A DNA stretch of 64,000 bases, taken from the NCBI GenBank assembly GCA_000442125.1, contig KE546980.1, forward strand, positions 186,001 through 250,000, read 5' to 3'. Under the pieces are notes generated by a model, which was given only the letters and a program-made list of their open reading frames with translations, ran no database searches and was not told the origin of the DNA. This DNA is from Opeltia flavorubescens (taxonomy: Eukaryota; Ascomycota; Lecanoromycetes; Teloschistales; Teloschistaceae). Below are positions 57,501 to 64,000 of this stretch, in pieces (the stretch's first letter is position 1; every line of letters begins with the position of its first letter). The position numbers and the translations under genes are program-made.

Positions 57501-57650
57501 TTCTACGAAGTGGAGACTCTCATTCTCATTCATGCTTGGCCCAGCCGCCAGCCAACAGGTATATATTGATACTTCAAAGGGATCGGCGTGTATGGATGGC
57601 TTATCTGCTCCAAAGCGTAGAAAGAGGTTAGCGAAGGTTATTGAGGGCAT
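54532..57650 (-). CDS. C2H2 zinc finger plus Est1-type DNA/RNA-binding domain protein
   Basis: A 945-residue protein in three exons: 57650-57310, 57212-54821 and 54636-54532. Exon 1 encodes a C2H2 finger near residues 65-90 (YVCPYCTEGFQHEPKLW then EHAQSIH; C-x2-C-x12-H-x4-H). After about 250 disordered residues comes a region with the 14-3-3-like and TPR-like helices of Est1/SMG7: EIWGGVARFWYSKAADKRPE, RLCHHLAILARPNSLQQL and YYARSLACVVPFSSAR. The C-terminal part keeps the conserved LELPSMAATRIERILWLG. The last intron (184 bp) has a TACTAAG branch site 11 bp before its TAG acceptor and joins IAT to LNRWISWNEAAMIFEL. Est1-type proteins act in telomere maintenance or nonsense-mediated decay; the large fungal family with an N-terminal finger is mostly uncharacterised. 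Confidence 0.82.
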
Positions 57651-60600
57651 TTAATTGGGGGCTGGAGTACCTTGTGAAACACCAATAATGTTGCTCCAGC
57701 GCAGGATCACAGACTTCTAACGTCAAAGCGCAAGCCAGGTTGCTCGACCGCAACAGCGTCATGGGAGCAGCTCGCGGTGAAAAAGCGGCTCTGTACAAGT
57801 ATGCTGTTGGGAAGACAGGTAATTGCGGCTCAAAGAGGCGAACCGGCGAACCACCACTTCAGGCACAGAACAAGGCAAAATCAGGCAACCACTCATCTAC
57901 ATATGCTTCATGCAACCAAAGCCTTTTAGCCGCATCCATGTATTTGTTTTACAGGCCTGACCTTATGCCTCATGCACGTGGAAATGAAGCGAATGCTCAA
58001 ATCGGTAAGTGACCTCCAGATGCCTATAAAAACATGGCCTTGGTGGTGCCTATTCATTGCCCGATCAGCCTTCTCCTCACATACTCCAGAAATGTCTAAA
58101 AGCCTCGTTCAAGAGATTCTGACTCGGGAGAAAAGCTGACCGCAATTCGTTATCGCCTGGTTGCCCTGTCCACTGTGCGCCCTCACCGATCCGGCCCATT
58201 CAGGCTTTGCAGCTTGTCAACATTGCGAATAACGAGTATGGCGAGTCTACAAGTAACCCTTTGCCAATTTGGACTTTTATTTCAGATTGGACGCTATAGA
58301 CTGTCGGTGAGTCTGGCCACAGCAGTACAAATACATCCAACGTCCCCCAGTCCAGTCCCACGATGGCTTCTGCCACATTTCTTTTCTTGTTGTACCCCAT
58401 CTCCCAACTCATTGCCTTACGGAGTTCAGAACATCGCTTCAGGCGGCAATGCGGCATTACCTAGCGATATCATCTGAGCCATTGTTGGCCGTTCAATGAA
58501 TCAAAGACCTCATACCTATGGACCCGGCAACGGAGTTGCGCAACTTGACTTTGCCTACATATCCTGATCGCCGTCATTCTGTACTCGCTCAAGCGCTTGG
58601 ACCTTAGGATTGAGACCAGTAGGCAACAGGAGGATTCGGTCAAGGCAACCACTGATTTACCGGTGTAATTCAACTCCTATGATCAGCCTTTGACCCCACA
58701 TAGGCACGCCTCCACGATAAGTATACCAACTGCACATCTTTGTTTTAAGCCGTCCAGCTTCCTCCAAGCGGTTGCAACACCCATTTGGCTACATCCTGCA
58801 AGCTTGTACGAAGTCTAATGAACGGTTTCCTCGAGAACTATGATATATTCACTGGCACTGGACTTCACCGAGTCAAATATCCTCTGGCTTACTGTACACC
58901 TGCGTCACCGGATGGCTGCTCATATGTTGAAGCCCAGCTACGGCTGAAATCGGATGTGTGGTGAGATTGCACCATATATCACGAGGACTGTTGCTTGCCT
59001 CGAACGCCATATGATCCTGAAAACACGATTCGAGAAGGTGTGGATGCTGGAATCAGATCGATGATGCTTCCTCGGCTACCCCTCAGCAAGGCTATGCAGA
59101 CCACAAGGTAAATGTAACATCAACTTGCAGTCTACTAGACTGCCGATTTCCTCACTTTATTCGCTGGAAGCTTGCAGAAAGCGTCAACTGACCTTTGAAT
59201 TGATTGTGGTACTCTGGTAAAGTGTCTATACTTTCGCTTGTCCAAGATATTTGAGACAATTCGCAGTGACGCTCCAGATAATCTAGTCACGATGCCTCGT
59301 GTCCTTTAGAAGGTGGTAATATTGTATTCGTCTAAATTGGAGGAACCTTGTCAGTAAGCAACAATAATGCAGCCTAGGAATTTCGGAACCCGAGCCGTAT
59401 CGACATCGTCATCGAATTCGTATCTCGAGTAAGCAATGATACCGCTACTGCTGCATGGCTGAGATGCCTTTGATCATAGCACCATTTTCTAGTCGGTTGA
59501 CTCTTCATGTGGATGCACGCAATAATCTTTTTTCAATTTTACAGATCATTGGTTGCCATTGTTCCTCAGCTTTTCTGCGCTGTATTGCACTGGAATTCTT
59601 GGACGATCCAACCACATCTCCGTCTTTATGGCTGATTGCTCTATTGGCCATCCACCATGGAGGCAATCAAGTGTAGATTCTCCAACAATAAGTGCACAGA
59701 GCTCCGTCTGGATGCCAACGCGCTGGCCGCCTTGCATGCAGGGGCCAAAATTGATATTTTGTCCAGTGACGATCACTTCGGAACGCGACGTCTGCCCGCG
59801 GTTGGTTGCACTGCATTTTTGCAAGCAAAAATTGGCCAAATACCTGATCGAAGGTACCGTGTATTGGCTATGTGCATCGGTAAGAGACTTTGGTGTCTAC
59901 CATGGATAAGGCACGTGTAACAGTTCCCGTTTCAGTTTGATGCTTCTCCGCGTTTTTCCTGTCTATTATTAAAGGGTGGAGCTGTAGAAGAATAAGGTGA
60001 TGGAGATTTTAAGCAGGTTTTCATTTCAATGTCTCGAATTACGCCGCATGAATAGGCTTACCCCGTCATATTAACAGACGATCTTACCAGAACCCATGCG
60101 CCTCCGACTACGGTCTAATGCAAGCTCTAATTAGTATGATCGTTAAAGTTTCATGAATCAAGAGATATCTGCACAGAATAGCACAGTTTGATTTTGTATA
60201 ATCGTCCTCCTTGTCTAGTCACAGGTTTTCTTGCCTCCTTATTGTGAGCAAATAAGCCTCTGCAATGTTCTGAATAGGCTAATAGCAGGGTGTGACACAG
60301 TACCTCCTTGTGCCTTTTTCCCGAAAGGGTAACGACAAGAACTGCTGAAATATACTTGTCCTGATGTATATCGCCTCAGAATCAGGCTTATTCAGATGCC
60401 GAGATACCCATGTCGTGAATCCTGCATTCTCGATTATTAGCGGCATGGTAGTTTATTATTGCAGTACTTCGTCTTCCAATTTATGCATCCCTTCTCTCAA
60501 ACACAAGCTTACGGTTTCCAGGGAATGCAATCACATCAACTCGAATCCGTGCATACATTTATAGTGAAAAGACAATGCTTCGACCTTCTTCTTTGCTGAG

Positions 60601-60669
60601 CTTTATCGTCCTGACTGTACTACATGCGCTGGTATGTCATTGATTTCCTGAGATTGCTTAATTCCATAG

Positions 60670-60834
60670 TTACCAGTGTATGGAGACGACACCAGCCATA
60701 GAGCCCAGCGCAATCCCAAACGCAGCCTTCATTTGCCGCATCACCACCAGAGCCCCGCGGACATGTGCATGAGTACATTCGGCAGCACATACAGAAACCA
60801 TCGCACACGCAAGACCAATATCGAGTCCAAGCAT
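60670..60834 (-). pseudogene. MFS sugar-porter gene fragment
   Basis: A 54-residue minus-strand piece reads LGLDIGLACAMVSVCAAEC, then THAHVRGALVVMRQMKAAF and GIALGSMAGVV. This is the E-x(6)-RG-x(4)-x-Q-x(4)-GI-x2-G stretch between helices 4 and 5 of fungal sugar porters, where intact proteins have AAE-TPA-RGALVM-QMWTAFGI. No other part of a transporter continues the frame, so it is a fragment. A homologous piece in the opposite direction lies immediately to the right (about 60841-60905, ALYARVLLGLGIGPK). The family call comes from motif recall; the decay is inferred. Confidence 0.55.
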
Positions 60835-61106
60835 CTACTCATACTTGGTGGCATGCGTTGTATGCTCGTGTTCTGCTTGGTCTTGGTATCGGTCCCAAGA
60901 TTACCTTGCCAAGGGCAAGTAATCATCACCACTTCGTGGGATGCATAATTTGATTGCTTCAAGCTTGCCATAACCAAGCCAGGCGTGTAATTGGCGTAGG
61001 TGGCCTTCCTTCTGCTACAAAACGTATAACATTCGCTCAAATCGGCTGGCCTTCGGACCCTTTCTGCACCAACCGCAATACCAGAGGTCCCAGCTAGACG
61101 GATTTT

Positions 61107-61131
61107 CCTTTTCCTTTCCTTTCCTTTTCTC
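61107..61131. repeat. TTTCC-type microsatellite
   Basis: A short pyrimidine tract of TTTTCC/TTTCC units (TTTTCCTTTTCCTTTCCTTT). It is a simple repeat with no other assigned role. Confidence 0.7.
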
Positions 61132-61487
61132 TAAAGGAGCGAAAACGGAGACGCGCATTAGTGTAGAAGTTCGAAGTTGGCAAAATTGCTGAATTGTAAC
61201 ACATTGTGTAGGTGACAAAGATGGTACCTCCCCTGCCAATCAATCAGTTCGACATTTCAATTCTGCCTGTATACTGAAAGAACAGAAAAGAACGCGGCGC
61301 CTCTTGCAAGAATTCCCATTTTCATGTATTGAAAATAGTTGATGATATAGTAAAGGAAGCATGCACTTGACTAGCGACTAAATCGCCCTCGAGGGAGCCA
61401 AAAGGATACAAGGAAAAGTCCCGGATACTGGCGGAAACCGACATCCACAGATAAGAAATTCAAACGATGCGTATATTAATATAGTTA

Positions 61488-62104
61488 CTACTTCTTCCAT
61501 CCTGACCCATACACCTCATCCTGAATACCTACATCCACCTTCCAGCTTTCCATTCCACACCTATGAGGCATGACCAATATCGCCTCACCGTATTCACCGA
61601 AGACCCCCTCTGCGAAACCGATGATACTAGTCATAGAATTACGTCTACCATTCATTTCCCAGCCTGCAGCCGTCCCCCGAGATGCAAGACCGCCACGCTG
61701 TCTGGCGGCAAGAGATACTTTTCAATAATTCTCCTTGGCGTTCGTATCCCTCCCTCCTGAGCTTCAATAGCTTGATAGCATTTCCGTATTAACGAGACCT
61801 TGTAATTGATACGACGACTACAGAGAAGCTTGCGCTGAGAGATGTAGGGATTNCTTTTAATGACCATGGCAATTTCTTCTACGACAGGGACGAAGAGTAA
61901 GATTGTGGAGCATTGAGTTAAGTGGAGGAATAATAGGGGGGTTGGGGAGGGGATGAAGTAGCGGAGTAGGAGAGTTATAGGTTGAGGAAAGGGGGTTGTG
62001 AGGGAACGCGGGACGGAATAGACGTTGGGAGGAAATGCCTGACATAGTGTAATGGTCATTGCTGACACTAGGATGAGCGGAAAGAAGTCATTTGGGAGAA
62101 GCAT
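61488..62104 (-). CDS. Doubtful hypothetical gene, possibly two exons
   Basis: Two minus-strand pieces look coding. One is a 150-codon frame, 62104-61652, starting MLLPNDFFPLILVSAMTITL (a signal or membrane segment); it contains the N at 61853. The second is 61697-61488, in another frame, which would read RGGLASRGTAAGWEMNGRR, then SIIGFAEGVFGEYGEAIL and VMPHRCGMESWKVDV before a stop. A weak intron (GTCTCG donor near 61797 to the CCAGACAG acceptor at 61698) would join them in phase 0. Either piece alone could be chance; the second looks more protein-like. No family is recognised. The plus-strand frame 61563-61760 overlaps and is the alternative. Confidence 0.3.
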
Positions 62105-62263
62105 CTACGATATAGGGGTTAAATGATTGAGTATTTGCCGTTATTGATCATGGTCGAGCTCCAAACAAGATCCAATGCCACCTCTAGTTATTGGCCATGA
62201 AGAATACCATCCACAGAACTCCCCTAACCGAGCCAATGCCAATGGGTATCACATGCATATCCA

Positions 62264-63162
62264 TCAATAATAATCCCCACCATCCGCCTCCCCGCCATCA
62301 AGGTCGTCGCCTAGATCATCACCACCATCATCAAAGTATTGTTCGGCATTATAATCCCCCCCGTCCTCGTCGTCTTCGTCAAAATCATCATCCTTAGGCT
62401 CATCCATAGCTTCTTCATCCGGATCTCGTTCCACCGTCAGGCCCTCCTCTTCGTCACCTGATGCTTCTGCTGCTGTTGTCTCCGGAACGGCTTTCCTCTT
62501 CGTGGTGTTTGGAACTTTCTTACGGACTCCGTTGATAGAAGGCAAGCGAGTGCTGGAGGACGGTTTGTGGTTCTTTGGGTCGAGGGTGGACCAGAGTTCT
62601 TTGGGGAAGTATTTGAGTACTTAAAGGCAAAAAAAGAAATTAGCTTAACTTTCGCCCATTTTCCCGGGGAAAAAATAAGGAAACGGAGGGCATACTATAT
62701 GGTCTCGCACTCAGCTTTGGCAACCGCCGCCGCTTCTTCATATATTTCTGGCTATACCTTGGCATGCCCTCAAAGGGATCGAATGTCGCCGCCGAAGAAT
62801 TGAGACTCCGCTTCTCGATCCGTGCATCGCTGCCAACCTTGGTGTAAAAGGGCCCTTCATGTATGCGGGTACGGAACGAAAAGAAGGCGGCGACTTGGGC
62901 TTTCTCGGCATTGCTCAATGGAGCTGGGAGAGTAGGTCTGTAGCTCTAGTGAAGGGAGAATAAGCATTAGTGGAGAAGAGTTTGGGAGGATGAGAGGAGT
63001 TTGCATACTTACTGGGAAGAGTGGTGTGGGGGTAGGTCTGTCGAGATCGATATCTGCATCAAAGGGCACGACCTTCCCAGCAATCTTGTAGCCGCCTTCT
63101 ACGCGGCCCGCTACTTTTCGCCGGGCTTTAGGTTTCGATTGAGCGGGTGGAGAACTGGCCAT
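62264..63162 (-). CDS. RPC31: RNA polymerase III subunit Rpc31 (RPC7)
   Basis: Rpc31 belongs to the Rpc82-Rpc34-Rpc31 trimer that recruits RNA polymerase III to promoters through TFIIIB. Exons are 63162-63013, 62945-62696 and 62619-62264, giving 251 residues. Family features are SYRPTLPAPLSNAEKAQ, a short EGPFYTK segment, then FEGMPRYSQKYMKKRRRLPK joined across the intron to ILKYFPKELWSTLDP. The highly acidic tail ends with DYNAEQYFDDGGDD, a hallmark of the family. The basic N-terminus is consistent with a nuclear protein. Introns are 67 and 76 bp; the second uses an AAG acceptor. Length is typical (yeast 251). Confidence 0.9.
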
Positions 63163-63696
63163 GATATCGAGTATGCTGAGACGTGCTCTGTGTCTCTGTG
63201 TGTAAGATTATTGCTAGCTCTAATCTAAACGCGCTAACCCTAAATTGCCAAGGTAGGTCTCGACTTCCGTCTTCGAAACTCGAAGTGGGCAACTTTGCAC
63301 AGAGACATCATCCGAAGGAACCCTCAGACAGATACTGTATCACATGAGATAATTAGTCAATTTTCTCAGAAACTACCTATGGTAGTTAACGGCGTCATGC
63401 TGAGCCTGGCAATAGCCCATGCTCGGTGGCGCATCTTCGATCTCCCTTCGAGCTCTTTGGCCCCCACGGCGTCCAGCCATAGTCGAGATCCTGGCCTCCG
63501 TGATAGCCGATTTCTAAGGTGAAGAATGTGAAGGCTCTCGAATAACATGCAATGTTCATGCATCTTGACCAGCCGCGGCACAGGACGAGGGCTCCAAAGC
63601 TTTCATCCCAATGGCACACCGGCAAGATACCGTTGTCCTGTAGGGTCTCTCATATTGCTCGTATCAGGATATGATAAGCTGATGTGGGTATTGCAG
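63163..63696. other. Promoter and possible 5' exon of the NLR-like gene
   Basis: This 534-base stretch lies between RPC31 and the truncated gene at the right edge. It probably contains the start codon and first exon of that gene, which I could not place with confidence. No other feature was recognised. Confidence 0.4.
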
Positions 63697-64000
63697 TGAG
63701 TTGGAGAATAGATGCGGCGGTATAGTTCAAGCCTTCTTTGAGACCTTGTCGCCAAATGAAAAAGAGCTATTCAAGGCCACAAGGCTTGCAGAGCAGTTGC
63801 TGGATGAAGTCGAGCTCGCCGATAGAATACATCAGGACAGGAGCATCAGCAGGAAAGTGTCTCAAACCATGAAGCCGTTTCTAGACGGTATCGATCAGTA
63901 TGGCAAAGCTCTCGATGTCCTCTCGAATTCTGGCTCCTTATTCCTCTGCCCCATATGGGGAAGTATTCGTATTGTCCTCCATGTGAGTAGCCAGATCACT
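63697..64000 (+). CDS. NLR/STAND-type protein N-terminus (partial, runs off right edge)
   Basis: An open exon from an acceptor (TATTGCAG, ending at 63696) to a GTGAGT donor at 63983. It reads GGIVQAFFETLSPNEKELFK, then a helical stretch (VSQTMKPFLDGIDQYGKALD) and SLFLCPIWGSIRIVLH. This helical N-terminal domain with PIWGSIRIVLH, interrupted by an intron at that point, is typical of fungal NACHT or ankyrin/TPR NLR-like proteins that carry the DUF7708-type domain. Those proteins are candidates for non-self recognition and programmed cell death. The NACHT and repeat parts would lie beyond the window, so the assignment rests on about 95 residues. The first exon was not placed. Confidence 0.55.

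Larger units (their letters stand above)
57651..61487. other. Gene-poor 3.8 kb stretch with decayed coding fragments
   Basis: No intact gene is supported. Fragments that read like protein include 58819-58962 plus (MNGFLENYDIFTGTGLHRVK...), 58983-59107 plus (EDCCLPRTPYDPENTIREG..., followed by a GTAAAT donor) and 59655-59920 plus. A sugar-transporter relic at 60670-60905 is described separately. A (TTTCC)n microsatellite lies at about 61107-61131. GC content is ordinary, so there is no obvious RIP-type AT island. Confidence 0.45.

Noticed and set aside
60765-60953. 62-codon plus-strand frame containing LGLGIGPK as an intact small protein
   Set aside because: Only the central 15-20 residues resemble a sugar porter; the flanks are antisense to the opposite fragment, so it is treated as a relic.
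1-64000. tRNA, rRNA, CRISPR array, intact transposon or virus-derived element
   Set aside because: I looked for B-box-like GGTTCRA sites with matching arms, terminal repeats, and reverse transcriptase, integrase or transposase motifs, and saw no convincing example on either strand.
1-64000. Secondary metabolite gene cluster
   Set aside because: The MFS transporter, rhodopsin-domain protein and hydrolase are dispersed among housekeeping genes, and no PKS, NRPS, terpene cyclase or cluster regulator was seen.

Overview
The window is nuclear chromosomal DNA of a filamentous ascomycete (Pezizomycotina). The evidence is the gene set (THO2, TAH18, septin CDC11/AspA, WHI3, VPS17, ATG3, a fungal rhodopsin-domain membrane protein), the short GT-AG introns (mostly 47-110 bp, often with CTAAC/CTGAC-like branch sites), the single-gene promoters and the dense packing on both strands. 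The order or species cannot be fixed from the sequence alone. No tRNA, rRNA, CRISPR array or intact transposable element was recognised. Three ambiguous bases (N) lie at 49529, 51016 and 61853.

Layout. 1-16.4 kb: THO2 (partial, running off the left edge), an NAD-dependent epimerase/dehydratase-like gene, a CCCH zinc-finger gene, electron transfer flavoprotein beta, nicotinamide riboside kinase, TAH18, an RRM-RGG-RRM protein and the ArfGAP GCS1. 16.5-35.5 kb: mitochondrial EF-G2, VPS17, an unknown disordered protein, a fungal rhodopsin-domain protein, a coiled-coil protein, an F-box protein, septin CDC11, the PROPPIN HSV2 and a PQ-loop membrane protein. 35.5-52.6 kb: a 1.6 kb gap, WHI3 with a 2.3 kb upstream gap, a SYLF-domain protein, an MFS transporter, a six-exon small secreted protein, a cysteine-rich single-pass membrane protein, ALG5, an alpha/beta hydrolase and ATG3. 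52.6-64 kb: a C2H2 plus Est1-type protein, a roughly 3.8 kb gene-poor stretch with an inverted sugar-transporter relic, a doubtful small gene, RPC31, and the start of an NLR/STAND-type gene cut off by the right edge.

Most genes are unlinked housekeeping functions: mRNA export, membrane traffic, autophagy (HSV2 and ATG3), Fe-S/electron transfer, translation and transcription. I see no biosynthetic cluster. The accessory part is 45-48 kb and 57.7-64 kb. Exon models were built by eye from splice signals and reading-frame continuity, and each stated total is divisible by three.

The most unusual structure is compositional. At least nine loci show an abrupt change from a C-rich to a G-rich top strand within about 100 bp, regardless of the direction of the gene. 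No annotated feature explains it.
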